From Fagopyrum homotropicum (Eukaryota; Streptophyta; Magnoliopsida; Caryophyllales; Polygonaceae), in contig BSWB01000004.1 of the NCBI GenBank assembly GCA_033239125.1, positions 28,393,501-28,457,500 on the forward strand: DNA of 64,000 bases. The letters are read 5' to 3'. How positions within the stretch are numbered: the first letter of the stretch is position 1; the number at the start of each line of letters is the position of its first letter. Positions 23,163-35,760 of this stretch are shown in pieces. Under the pieces are notes generated by a model. That model did not search any database. It saw only the letters and a list, made by a program, of their open reading frames with translations, and was not told the DNA's origin. Position numbers and translations under genes: made by a program.

Positions 23163-24563
23163 TTAATGTCTAAGGCTATTTTTTAACGAACACCGATTTA
23201 AAATATTAGACGGCATGTCGTATGGTGGATTGAAAGGTCGAAAAAGATTGACAGACGGACTAACCGTCAGGAATCACAACAAAGGAGAAAAGAAATACAC
23301 AAAAATATATCATAAAACCCGAAAGTATAAAGAACTTCAAGAAAAAACAAGATGATTCAGTCAACAGGAAGCGACGAGCAAAAACATTCATCTTCAAAGA
23401 AAGTACACAGGTAGAAAGTCTAGGGAACAAATGTGGAAACCACGGATTTGGGTTGCAGCAGAGCCGTCAGAAGTCGATCACAAATTCACGCCCCCTTCTC
23501 GACAAAACGCTCGAACCACCACCAAAGGACAATATCAAAACTGAGAAGACGATTTTGTAGAACACGGAAATCATGATATATAATGTGTATAAGTTTGATG
23601 GTTAAAAGAAGAATGATTCATAAGGAGCAAATTGTTCATAAAGAGTTGGTTTTATTAATTGGTTTAATACACATGAGCTTGCAAAATGAATTGCTTTTGT
23701 TTTGATCGTTTTGATTTTCTTCGATTTTGTTTTTGAAATCTTTATTTTCTTATGCAATAAAGATTTGAACTTTAACTCATTCAAAACTTATTTTTGGTTT
23801 TCATTGTTGGTGTTTTTGGTGCCGTTAGGCTGAGATAGGTGTCGTTAGGCCGCGAGATTAGTGTCATTAGGTCGAGAATTAAACTCCTCTTTCTTCATAT
23901 AGCATTTCATGTTTATACTTTTTTTCCTTATCAGATTTTGGATTAGGAAAATTGGTTTCTTTACTTTCAAGACACGAGGGTCAAAGAAAAACGCTCCATT
24001 TTTTGTTAACTTCACCGATAGAAAGTGAATTTGAGAACCGCTAGAATTGGTCTAAACTGGAAGATTTTGGGGCCATACGGTTTTTGTGCATTGAACAACT
24101 TTTTATTAATTTTCTTGTCTTGATAAACAAGCATCCATTACCATCTATCAAAACTTGTTTCAGATTGTGAATTTGTCAAAGATCGAGTTGGAAAAAGACA
24201 CTTTTGAAAAAACGAGTACATGTTCAACAATGATTTTTAAAATTAGAAGCAGACTTCCAAAGAGATTCAACAATGAATACCAATATCAGATAGAGATGGG
24301 TAAGAATTGGTGATAAGAGATCGGATCTTGAAGATGGTGTTGGACCACAACGATGAAACCCAACCAGAGAAATTCCAATAAAAACGAAGAGAACTCAATC
24401 ATTTAGATCTCGAAGACAACTTGGAAAACCATTTATGGGGAAGAGAGGGTTACTAAAAAGAAAGTGGTGACATGTATTTTTTGTAGGAATTGCAAGCAGA
24501 GAGCTGAGATCTTGGTTGATAAAGCCAGAGGTGAAGACGGATCTCATCGGAGATGAACCGCCT
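23163..24563. other. Unassigned intergenic sequence
   Basis: No confident gene. 23819-23876 contains three degenerate copies of GTGTCGTTAGGC-like text (GTGCCGTTAGGC, GTGTCGTTAGGC, GTGTCATTAGGT) at about 20-25-bp spacing. The segment may be LTR or leader of a Tat-like element, given the integrase relic that follows, but I cannot show it. Confidence 0.35.
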
Positions 24564-25240
24564 TTAAGACTCCGATAGGAACCACTCCGTACAAGCTAGT
24601 ACATGGAAAGTCTTACCATTTTCGGTGGAAATGGAGCATAGAACATATTGGGCTATCAAGTGGCTTAATTTTGATATGAAGGAAGCCGGAGAGAAGCGTC
24701 TTTTGGACATAAATGAGCTTGAAGTGATCCGGCTTGATGCTTATGAGAATTCCCTGATTAACAAAGAGATGATTAAGAAGTGGCATGACAAGCACATAAT
24801 CCCGAAAGAGTTGACTGAAGGAGATCTTGTCCTCCTTTTCAACTCGAAACTTCGTCTCTTTCCGGGTAAGTTAAAGTCAAGGTGGACTAGACCATATGTA
24901 GTGAAGAAGATTTTCTCCTATGGAGCAATTGAAATATGGGGTGATCATTGTGAAAGTTTCAACGTGAACGGGCGTAGATTGAAGATATATACGTTGGAAG
25001 ATCTGGTGGAAATCATTGTTCCCCTTCACCTTGAGTAGTCACCACGGGACTTAGTCCAGCTAGCGACCTTAAACCAAGCGCTTCTTAGGAGGCGCCCTAA
25101 GGTAATTCTTGTCCTTTTTCATTTTTGTTTTTGTTTTTTGTGTGTTTTGGTTTTTGATTGATAGGATCTAGGTTTCATGAGGGAATAGATGATGTTGTTG
25201 ATTGAGATTGTTGAAATTTTGAGGATTTTGATGGAAAAGA
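24564..25240 (+). mobile_element. Tat-like integrase C-terminus and start of 3' region
   Basis: 24564-25038 encodes the last ~155 residues of a Tat/Athila-type integrase: TPIGTTPYKLVYGK-like start, then KWLNFDMKEAGEKRLLDINE, KKWHDKHI, and the GPY/F-like module SRWTRPYVVKKIFSYGAIEI, ending PLHLE. This is the same C-terminus as the minus-strand copy at 8476. One short frame change lies near 24620; the rest is open. Beyond the stop, AAGCGCTTCTTAGGAGGCG (25077-25095) and a T-rich tract mark the family's 3' non-coding region. That region stops near 25240 where a minus-strand element abuts, and it resumes at 27621. Confidence 0.85.
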
Positions 25241-27620
25241 AGTGTGGAAACCGTTCACAAGAGAAAAGGGTGCCAAGGAGTATGATCTTGGGCAACAAGG
25301 CAAACCGTTGTCGAGGTTTCGAATTTACTTTAATACTTGGCCGAGGTTTCTCAAGTCGAGAGCACCCGCGGCCAAAACTTCCGGTTCTTCCTCTTCTTCA
25401 AGAACTTCAGGAGAAACTTTCGGTTCGATTGGAGGAATGCTTGAAACTTGTAGTACTTCCTTATGCACCTCTTTTGGCTTAGCATAGGATAGGGAGCTTT
25501 CTTATAGCTCCTCCACCTTCTTCATCAATTTCTCCCATTTTGATTCAAGTGAATCTTCAAGAGGTTGCTCATAAACCTTTTTAGGGACATTCAGCTCATC
25601 CCATATTGCAAGCTCCTCCTCAATAGCCTCATCTCTTTCTCTTTCACTGTCAAACCAAATGAAGGTGTATTTCTCTTCCAAGTATTCATAATGGTCCGCC
25701 CTAGCACTTTGTTTTGCTATCCAGGCTGGATCAAATGTAGGTTCATAGCGACTCGTAGCCATTAGAAATCCTGAAAGCTACAAAACTCATAGAAAAAGAT
25801 CAAATTCAAAAGCAAACGCTAGACAACCAAATACCGAACTCGGTCTTGACCAAGTCCCCGACAACGGCGTCAAAAACTTGTTCGCTCCAAAAGGTGTGTG
25901 TAAGCTTTAAATAACCCAAGAAGTATGCTTGAACAATATGTGAACCCGTAGTGTACGGATCAATTGTAATAAAAGCAAGAATTCCAGGGGTCGAACACAG
26001 GGACAATGGTGAAACAAAGCACGGAATCAGGTTGTCAAATATTACAAATAACTATAATTAAAGCAATCAAAGATGATATAAAGTCAGATAAAGGGAATGC
26101 GGATTCTAGGGATTAAAGCATCTAGTTGTGGTTCCGACTCAAGATCTCAAAGGATAACGCGGACAAAGCTGAGGTTTGCAAAGGGAAGGTGTTTCTAAGG
26201 TGGGAATAGATCACCGGTAAGTCTCACTACTCACTATCCCAAACCAAAGCTCCTATTACCGGGTAAGTCTCAAGGTACTAAGAAAAGGAACTATAATCTC
26301 AAACCAACACACCACCCAAGGGAATAGAATCAACCTTTACCGGGTAAGTCTCAGGCTAACTCACAAAGATGGGATGAAGGCACACTCAAACCCCAATAAA
26401 CGATAAACCTTTATTACCTACACTTATGATCTGGGTAAACAAACAAAGGAATCACCGGGTAAGTCTCATCCTAGGCTTGCATTGAACCAAGAAAGGTGTA
26501 ATAAGGATAGGATTTAGCAAACTTAAACTCTTAACTCAGATAAGGTTCACCTCGCTCAGTTTATGTACCATCTCGGTCGAGATGTTCCACGACTGACCGA
26601 GGTGTCCTACGGTTAAGGTAAAGACTCGAGCTTTCAGGGTCCTGCTGGGGTTAAGATCATTTTATCATCGCCTTTCCCACAACTTTCAGCCAATCACCCT
26701 AGAATCGCATAAGAAACTTAGCCAACAATCATCATGATAACAATAATCAAATTAATGGGAAAGGAATCAATATTTGAACAAGAAAACCTTAAGAAAAAGG
26801 TCTCAATAACTAAATCAAACAGTCAACAAACAAGCGTTCCTCAATTACAAATCAGCAAAGACAACAAACCAAAAGAAATCTAAGAAAGTCATACAAACTC
26901 CTTCAAAAGCCAACTTCAACTATGATTCCTTCCTTCTTAGAACTTCAATCCTTCAATTCTTCCTTCAAAACTCCAGAACACCTTCAATTGTTGGATGCTC
27001 TAAGCATGTGATGATCCGAAGATGGCTGAATTGTAGAAAATCCAACCCTTTATATAGGAGAATTATCTTCCAAAGATAAAATATCTTAAAAAGATAATTT
27101 TCTAGAAAATATATCCATTTCTCTCAAAATAAATCAGCCAAATATAATAATTTCCTTCCAGAAATCCAGCCAAAAATATAAGATATCCTCCTTCCAAAAA
27201 TAAAAGATCTCGGCCAAAAATAAAGATCTCGCCGGCGGCAGGGTGTTCGCCTCGGTCGGGACGCTCCTCAAGATCACCTTGGTCGAGGTGATATTGTAGC
27301 TGACCGAGGTGAATCTCAACTGAATGTAAATCATCTCGAATCTGGTCCAAAATCAATCCTCTTAATCATTTCCATGCTTCCTGAGATCTTCTCAAAGCTC
27401 CAGATTGTAGCTCCAATGACTCCTTAGCTTCCTTAGCTCCATTTTGGTGCAAAATGTGTCATTTTACCTACAATTACAACGAAACTAGGTGTAGATCTCG
27501 ATTCCCGCAAAGGTAGACAAAACAACAATATAATCAAAGAACATATATCTATACATGCAGGTTTATGAATTTAAAACGTCTAAACTAGCCCCAAAATATA
27601 GATTATAATACATGTTATCA
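25241..27620 (-). mobile_element. 5' part of a minus-strand Tat-like element (LTR, PBS, gag start)
   Basis: On the minus strand: a putative 5' LTR 27620-25879, starting TGATAACATGTATTATAATC and ending GGAGCGAACA; then the primer-binding phrase TGACGCCGTTGTCGGGGAC, close to the TGGCGCCGTTGCCGGGGA found in Tat/Ogre/Athila elements; then an 86-residue frame at 25762-25502, MATSRYEPTFDPAWIAKQSA..., acidic and Trp-containing, followed by degraded frame to about 25245. This looks like the start of a gag-region ORF. It lies inside the plus-strand Tat 3' region, which is interrupted between about 25240 and 27621, consistent with insertion followed by deletion of its distal part. Confidence 0.7.
25879..27620 (-). 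repeat. Tat-like LTR, 1.74 kb
   Basis: Bounded by TG...CA (minus strand) and directly followed by the PBS. It contains four copies of a 15-mer ACCGGGTAAGTCTCA (plus-strand reading) at 26213-26226 (one base shorter), 26258-26272, 26339-26353 and 26454-26468, and two clusters of CCGAGGT/ACCTCGG-type motifs at 26530-26612 and 27240-27312. No second copy of this LTR exists in the window, so its age cannot be estimated. Confidence 0.65.
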
Positions 27621-29095
27621 ATGTGCATCCGGTGTGAGGCACCTCGATAAAATTCACGAGGATCGTTAATCACCAAGGTTTCGGCTTTTGTGCACCAATG
27701 TCATGTTCTCAAGTGTGTGTGTGTGTGAGAGAGAGAGAGAATAAATGCTTGTTTGCTGGATGTCGTATGAAAGTGTTGATTGTGGAATTGTGGAGTTGTG
27801 GAGTTGTTCCTTTTTCTCGGATATGCACCACATATCCTAGAATGTCCCGTCCATGACACATTTCTTGGCCTCTTCTTGATAAGTCATTAAGACTATCTTG
27901 CACATGTGCTTTGGCTTAGTGGTTTAGATTTGATTCCTCATAATTGATCTAGATGAATTGGACATTACTATGCATGAGATGATTTCCGGTGTAAAGTGTG
28001 ATTATCCTTTCCACGCCTATCTCTCTTTGATATATAATGATCTATCTTAGCCATGAAGCATAACTTTGAGGGTGATCTTTGACTAGAAGCACATCCAAAA
28101 ATATTTTGCCTTGTTTTTGCATATGCATAATTCATATCATCTAGTATCTTAAGTTTGAATCTTGCTTGGGAACAAACAAGGGGCAAGTATTGGGTATTTT
28201 GATAACATGAATTATGTCCTTAGTTTTGACTTGTATTTAGGTAGATTTTATTATTGTTTTGCATGCATAGACACCAATCCATGACATTTAGGCTCAACTT
28301 TGCTTATTATACTAGAATAGATGTCTACATGGATTCTTGTCTCATTTTCAAGCGATTCGGCGAGCTTTGGAACGGAAGGACACATATGAGGACTGAGCCT
28401 CAAGGAGAAACGAGACGGAGAACCAAAGGAACATAGGAACACTACCAAAGGATTCGAGCAAATGAGCTAAGGAGAAGGAAAACACAGAAGAAATCGCGGC
28501 ACCGACTTGAAAGAAGAACCGCGGCCGAGGTTTTTGCCCTGAGTGGCCGAGGTTTATCTTCTCAATGGCCCATGATGCAAATTAGGAAAGCCCGTTATTT
28601 GCAAGATCCTTAGGAGGTAGCCCATGTTGGTCTAGCCCTAAACATATCCCTATTAATCTCTAAACCTTCAACATTGAGAAGCCCCTTACACACTTGATTA
28701 TTCTAGATTTGATTCAATTTGAAAAAGATTTGAGTAGAAAGTATTCTTGGTGAAGAAAACCTAGGATCTTGAGTTATTTTAGTTTTGGATTAAATATTCT
28801 ATTTTTACTGTTGGATTGCTATATCTATTTGAGTTTGTAGGCATCTTGTTGAGTATTTCTTTCTTCTATTTTCTCTTTTGCTTATGGTTTGCTTGAATTC
28901 TTCTTTTATCTTTTTTGATTTAAATATGTGTGTTGTTGACTAAACCTATTAGATTCTAGGGTGATTCGTTAATGGTTGTGCTTTAGATGATGATAGACTG
29001 AGTGTTTATGTGTGATTTGGACGATTTGTGTTTGATTAACCATCACTCCCTAGAACCTTGGCATGCTCTTTAGGAGCCGCGACCGCGGTTTATCT
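27621..29095 (+). mobile_element. Tat-like 3' non-coding region and LTR (plus strand)
   Basis: 27621-28199 is collinear with the minus-strand region 6592-7360: GTGAGGCACCTCG...CGAGG stem-loop, TAATCACCAAGGTTT, then GGGGCAAGTATTGGGTATTT as polypurine tract. At 28200 an LTR starts with TGATAACATGAATTATG and shares TTTAGGTAG and ATAGATGTCTACA with the minus-strand LTR at 6591. Within it, GGCCGAGGTTT occurs twice near 28522-28555. The LTR is cut near 29095 by the Tekay-like relic. A (GT)n/(GA)n microsatellite lies at 27715-27740. Confidence 0.65.
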
Positions 29096-29099
29096 TAGA

Positions 29100-31164
29100 A
29101 CAACCCGAAGTCCACCACCAACTAATCAAGGAAGTCGATGAAGATACTGTTCATCAACTCCATAAAAACTACTAAAACATTCGTCACCGAAATGACATCA
29201 CTACAAACTCGTAGTGTCCATAACAGGTATGGGATGCTATCTCGTACACATGCTGCACTCTCATCCATGACTAGGGATATTTTGAGCACAAAGAAATCCT
29301 GAAAACACAATTGCTTCTTGAAGCTAACTCATCAGGTCGTCAATACGGAATATGGAACCCACTAGGGTAAAAGAAGCCCGTTTCAGTCAATTTTTCAAGT
29401 TATCAGTACAATATCTCAACAAGCACCATATAGTGTGGCTTTCCCATTCAATCTTGTATCATACTTCAACTCGATAACAATGTCCACACTCCGCTGAGGC
29501 GACAACTAGACGGTTCAGTAACACGTCTATAAACTCATAAACAACTAGAATACCTTCCAATGTTGGATTATCTCGCTCCTTCATGGTATACACTAGAAGA
29601 CGTCACATCCCTGTGCTATCAGCTCGCTGCTCGTATAGTCCTGATGACAAACCCGTCTCTTCAAAGGTCTTAACCTCAGAAGACCTTTATTTACCATCTT
29701 AGTAAAGACTATAATAGCCTTACTATTAATATCTAACACAGCATGATTTCTGTTCATCCAATCCATACAAATAATGACTTCCTCATGCACCTACGGCATG
29801 ACAAAGAAGTCTACAAGCCATACACAAGTCCCGGAATAAGGGAACAAACACATATCTCGCGGGTACCTCAGACCCCTAACTAGTAATCCTGTAAAGGAAA
29901 GTCCACCTTCTACTATATATCAAAGATCAACCATTAACGCATGCATCGAAAGACAAGAAGTGCATAGCACTCATAACAAACAAAACTCCACTAGGTAAAC
30001 CATTAACGAGAATGGTACTTGTAACAGCTAACTCCCGTAGCTCCACTACATATCATCACTCGATCTCGGATCTATGCTCCTCAAGTATCATTGAGGTCCT
30101 CACTATAGCCTTCACTTCCACTCTTTCAACACCGGAAAGAGGAAGGTCTTGCTGGAAAAAACACCACCGTGCTGACAGAAAGGGCCAGATGACCTAACTC
30201 ACCACAAGTGAAACAAGCTATCAGTGTCAAAGGGCACACAGAACGCAAATGATCTGGATAGCCACAATTGAAACATAATCATCCCATCCTTGCAACATGT
30301 GCAACTAAAGGGTAACTCGACCTTCGTCGTCCACCTGGAATAATCTCACTCTTGAAGGGAACCTATAAAGGCAATGTCTTGCCCTGTCGACAAAACTACG
30401 CTCTATGCCCTGCTTTACCACACGTAAAGCATATGATGGACGTCTTTGGGCACACAGCTCGCCAGTGTCCCAACTTCCACGCAATTAAAACACTGTAGTT
30501 CCTTGCCAGTCATCTTCATGGCCAAAGGATCACTAGATTGTCTTGATATCGGACTTGGTTCCCCATTCATCATCTTTGCTTCTCCAGTAACTGATTCAGT
30601 CCATTGCTTCTTTCCGGATCCAGAAGCTTTAGTTGATCTCACAATTGTTGGTAAATCCGGTGTGGATCTACCCACTATCACCGCTTCATATACTTGTTAC
30701 ATATATTCTTGAAACTTGGATCTACTCATGGAGACACGATCAGCCTCTTCAAACTCGTTCTCTGCCATAGGCGAAACAACAGCGGAAACTGGTCCCTGAC
30801 TTATCACCACTGGAGGAAGAGGGGGTGTACCCCTACCTCATCCCACTACAGATATTGCTCTAGTTTGAGTCATCTGTAGGATATACACACCTAATCTTAT
30901 AAGGCTATATATATGCCATAGGTATCGATATGTATATAATACATCCACATAATCCATAGTACACACAGATATATATACATATCTATGCTACAGAGATCCA
31001 TGACAGAGGTGACGACTTCTCGTACATTCTATCCCAGAACTACACTTAAAACCAAAACCTTTGAAAACGTCAGATCCCATGTGGGCTCTGTTTATTTTAC
31101 CTATCAAACCTCATTGCAGGTAGCAAGTGTCATTGTTGTCAACCTGGGCCCTGATACCAACTCT
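29100..31164 (-). pseudogene. Degraded Tekay-like Ty3 gag-pol, truncated in RT
   Basis: Right to left: PBS TGGTATCAGGGC at 31160-31149 immediately inside an LTR; weak gag; a zinc-knuckle relic CFNC at about 30500 and a second one (ICFTCGKAG-like) at about 30430; a Gly/Ser linker; the post-protease block HEEVIICMDWMNRNHAVLDI at 29790-29593 with SELIAQGCDVF; and an RT piece ending LMNSIFIDFLD at 29122. The last two are collinear with HEDVILGIDWM, LIAQGCEAF and LMNGIFIDFLD of the 49-60-kb Tekay copy. Stops and shifts are everywhere. RT is cut at about 29100 and the rest of pol is absent. Confidence 0.75.
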
Positions 31165-33295
31165 GTAACACCCCGAATCCGTGGGACTCGGGATGTCACA
31201 TTGGGCTAGGATCTCACAATGGATCCTGACCCTAGCCTGACAACAAGTTCACTGGACCTTACAACATGGCACTGACAGATATAAAACAAATACATAAAAC
31301 AGTATAAACTGTACGACCCAAAGTAAACAACAACATAGCCGAGTATATAAAACGACATCCTCACATAGGAGGTACAAAAGATCATCCTCACACAGGAGGG
31401 AAAACACAACAACCCCAAACCAACCACCTAATGTACGAGAGTCCTCGGCCTGTCACCCTGTCAGATCACCCAATAGCGCCTAACCTGTAAACATCTACAA
31501 CACGGTATGAAACCGTTAGCTAACCATACATATATGAGGTAATGCATAAGCACAAACACAATCATGGAAGATAAACACATCAGCATGCTATCACACATTT
31601 ACCCATTTATTATCTTTATATAATAACCATTCACTAAAAAACCGTATATATATATATAGATAGATGAAAGTATGTGACACGAGGACCGATACATCCCCGC
31701 CTTTGAGTGCAATGTCCAGCTGTACGAGTATCGGTCACACAATCCGTGTACCCTATGGGAGTGGATTGCGCCCTTCTTGTAAACCAGTCTGGCCCGACAT
31801 CAGAGAACCTCCCAGACTCCACAGCGGGATGAAAGGGAAAGGTTATCACAGCCACGCAGTCGGGCAGTCAGTAGAACATAGGTCGATAAAAACGACAACT
31901 CATGCTATCATAGCAAACATATAAAGCACACACCACTCATGCAAACACCCAATATAGGGATGATAGCTAAGTAAGTCCTACGGACTTACCTCAACCTCGT
32001 ACAAACTCAACCACGATCACCTCTACACTGGAGGGACAACACGGCCTATAAACAAGGCATAAAGAGATATATCAACCTCTATTCATCAAAGGGGTCACAC
32101 CTAGACCCAATAGGATCCATGAGGATCATACTCAATCTATAAGCCTCACAACCAACTAAACCTCAATATCTCAGTATAACTCACAATTCCTCAAATCTCA
32201 AGTAGTATCTAATCAACATTCCTCAATCTCAATTCTAATCCTAATTTAATTAATTAACCTTTAATTAATTAATTAGATTTCGCCAGAATAACGTTTTGCC
32301 CGCAGGCAATTTCTAAACCCCCTGTCATCAGGTTTCATCAAACAAACAACCCATAATCACCAGAATAATATAACGACCATAATGGAATTTCTAATTGTCC
32401 TATTTGAGAAGCCTAAACTCAATTTAGGCCAAATCGCAGTACGGAAAACGAATAAATTCATAACTTATTCGTTGCTAACCCGATTGACGATCTGAAAGAA
32501 GATTCGGAATCACAACGACGCAGGCTACGCATGGACAACATCAAATTCATCGGAATCTGAGCGACGGAACCGTCCTGGTGACATATATGCTCGACCAGCC
32601 CTCCATATACTCGGAAATGCAGAAACTCGGTACCGTTATGAAGAGAATGAAGAGAGGAATCCAGAAACTCAAACGGAATTAAAATCGGATTATAAACGGA
32701 GAGTAGATCTGAGTTTGAAGGTTGAGAGAAATCAGAGCTTTTACGAGGAAACGTGAAAGGAAATGAATTAATAAAGGATTTTCCGCTATTTATAGTGAAG
32801 ACGATAATTATCCTTTAGTAAAGTCGATAATTATTCTTTAACCGATCCAAAGGCGGGTCGAACCTCTTTCTCCAAACTTCTCGAGATTGGAACATTAAAT
32901 CTGGAATATTGTAGGGATAATTATTCCACAACTGCCTCGAAAAACGTGTATTCCTAAGCCGTCTTTCTTAGCCGTTAAGAAACGAAATAGCGACTCTTTT
33001 GACCGTTTTGCCTCTCCATGTTATTTCATATCTAGGACAAATCCGATGTCCTGATCATTTCTCTCAACTGCATTTTTATTAATTGGAGCTCCCAAATACT
33101 CCAAATAACACCGGAGAGTAAAAATAATTACCCGGGGAAAAAGTAAAAATTTCCCCAAACATCCAAAATTACGCCAGGAACATAACGGTGGGACTCTTAC
33201 TCATCACTTGCGAAGTCTTCGCGAGTTATATGTTAATTACTATCAACGATTAAGTTAATCAACATTAATTAGAATTCGAAATCCTAGCTATTACA
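31165..33295 (-). repeat. Tekay-like LTR, 2.13 kb (5' LTR of the relic)
   Basis: Minus strand: starts TGTAATAGCTAGGATTTCG at 33295 and ends GGATTCGGGGTGTTACA at 31165, followed by CAGAGT and the PBS. The start and end phrases are those of the 49-kb element's LTR (TGTAATATCC..., ...GGGGTGTTACA), but the interior is mostly unalignable by eye except for short blocks. These are a perfect hairpin GTAAGTCC-gta-GGACTTAC at 31971-31989 and GGTTAGCTAACGG near 31520. The adjacent right sequence is a different Ty3 relic. Confidence 0.75.
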
Positions 33296-35760
33296 GAAGG
33301 GAGGAGCCAACATTAACACCCAACAAAAGTTCCGAGGAAGCCCCAAGACTCCCAACAGTCGATCAGGACAACTTTCAAGACGAGTTTCTCGATCCTTATA
33401 CCATATTGATGTTGTTAAGCAAGGAGTCTGATGTCCCCACAAAAAGGAATTATCCTAGCTACCCCACAATATCCAACAAGTCATGTATGACTTTAAGACA
33501 TATTTCCCGAGGAACTACCAGTTGGGCTACCCCCAATTCAAGGCATTGAACATCATATTGATATAATTCCCAAATCAATCCTACCCAACCGACCTGCATA
33601 TCGAATGAACCCCAAGGAGACCCACGAAGTTCGGAAACAAGTGCAAGAACTTCTAGACAAAGAATAAGTCTGGGAGAGCCTCAACCCATGAGTTGTGTTT
33701 GTCCCCCTAGTTCCAAAGTAGGACGAAAGTTGGAGAATGTGTGTTGACTATCAGGCCATCAACAACATCAGCGTTAAGTATTGACATCCTATTCCTAGGT
33801 TGGGTGATATGTTGGACGAACTACATGGAGATTTTATATTTTCCAAAATAGACCTCAAAAATGGGTATCATCGAATTCCGAATGAGGGAAAGAGACGAAT
33901 GGAAAACAACTTTCAAAACCAAATTCGGACTATACGAATGAATTGGTTATGTCATTCGGTCTCACCAACGCCCCTAGTACCTTCATGCGCCTCATGAACC
34001 ATGTTCTCAAGTCCCTCATTGGAAGGTTCGTTGTTGTCTACTTTGATGACATCCTATTGTATAGTTCGGACCTTAGCCACAAAGGGCACTTGAGGGAAGT
34101 ACCTATCCTACTACGCCACAACTATATGTACGCCAACCTCAAGAAATGTGAAATATACACTGATCAGCTCACCTTTTTAGGTTTCATTATGAACACCCAT
34201 GGACTAAAGGTGGACAAAATCAAGATCAAAGCTATCCAAGAATGTCCCATTCCAACAACTCCGATTCAAATCCGAAGTTTTCATGGCTTGGTAAGATTCT
34301 ACCACCAATTTGTCAAGGACTTTATCACCATTGCATCCCCTCTCCATGAAATTACCAAGAAAAGGAGTAAATTCGTTTGGGAAGACAAGAAACAGTAAGC
34401 CTTTGAGGAACTCAAACAAAAACTAATCAAGGCCCCTCTCTCTTAAGCTTGCCAGCCTTTAACAAGCTATTCGAAGTAGAGTGTGATGCTTTAGGAATCG
34501 GAATTGGAGGCGTCCTTACACAAGAAGGTAAACCTATTGCCTTCTTCTCTGAAAAACTCAAGGTCCTAATCTGAATTACTTCACCTATGACAAAGAGTTA
34601 TATTCCCTATTTCGATCCCTCCAAACTTGTCAACATTACCTCTGGCCTAATGAGCTCATCCTGCATATTGAACACGAATCTTTGAAGCATTTCTAGAGTT
34701 ATGATAAACTAGATAGGAGCCATGGTCGATGGATGGAGTTCATAGATACCTTTCCTTATGTAATCAAGTACAAGAAAGGGAAGGAAACTGTAGTAGTTGA
34801 TGCTCTCTTTAGAAGATATATTCTCTTAGCCACTGTAGACTCCAAAGTCTTAACATTTGTGTATATCAAAGAATTATACTTTGCGGATCCTAACTTCAGC
34901 AAGCAATTCTAGACATGCCAAGACAAAGGGCCCAGTGGAATATATTACATCTTTGATAGGTTTTTATTCAAAGAAGACAAGGTGTGCATACCAAGTTGCT
35001 CCTTAAGACTATTCTTGATGAAAGAAGCACGCCGAGGAGGACTAATGGGACATTTCAGGAGAGACAAAACCCTCCACACCTTAGGAACCCACTTCCATTG
35101 GCCTCACATGAGAAAGGATGTAGAACACTTAGTTAAGAGATGCCTAGACTGTCTAAGGGCCAAGTCCAAGTTACAACCTCATGGAATATATACCCCCTAT
35201 ATCAGTTCTTATGTCACCATGGGAAGACATCTCTATGGATTTCATTGTAGGATTATCAGTCAACAAGAAAGGCAAAGATTCCATCTTAGTAGTCGTCGAC
35301 AACCAAAATGGGTCACTTTATCGCGTGCCACAAAACTGATTATGCAACTAACGTTGTCAATCTCTTCTTTAGAGAAGTAGTAAGTTTACATGGAATATCC
35401 AAAATCATAGTCAGCGACCGGGATGTCAAATTCCTTAGCTCTCCCAGGAAAACCTTATGAGAAAACTATGGACTAAACTCATTTCATCCACATCCATCCA
35501 TCTACAAACAGACGGCCAGATTGAGGTTACTAACAAGACACTCACAACCGTCCTCCAAGCAAATATCAAGAAAAACTCAAAGGATGGGAAGATACACTAC
35601 CACATGTTGAGTTCTCCTACAATCGCATTGTACACTCCTCTACACAACTTACTCCTTTTGAATGTGTTTACGGCATAAACCCCTTAACAGCACTTGATCT
35701 TGTTTCCTTTCCTATGAAAGAAAGAGAAAATTTTTATGTGAAATTAGCCATAAAATAGCC
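33296..35760 (+). pseudogene. Degraded Ty3/gypsy pol (RT to integrase)
   Basis: In order: NRPAYRMNPKETHEVRKQVQ (about 33590), CVDYQAINNISVKY, DELHGDFIFSKIDLKNGYHR at 33800, then in another frame MSFGLTNAPSTFMRLMNHVL and the catalytic VVYFDDILLYS (about 34040-34070), HLREV, YANLKKCEIYTDQLTFLGF and IRSFHGLVRFYHQFVKDF. The RNase H part is badly damaged (34440-34860). Integrase shows GHFRRDKTLHTL, HWPHMRKDVEHLVKRCLDCLR (HHCC finger), a broken WEDISMDF core near 35220, QTDGQIEVTN (about 35510) and a FSYNR relic. It is a chromovirus-like pol distinct from the Tat and Tekay copies by its YFDDILLYS and LYANLKKC-type sequence. Roughly ten stops or shifts. Confidence 0.8.
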
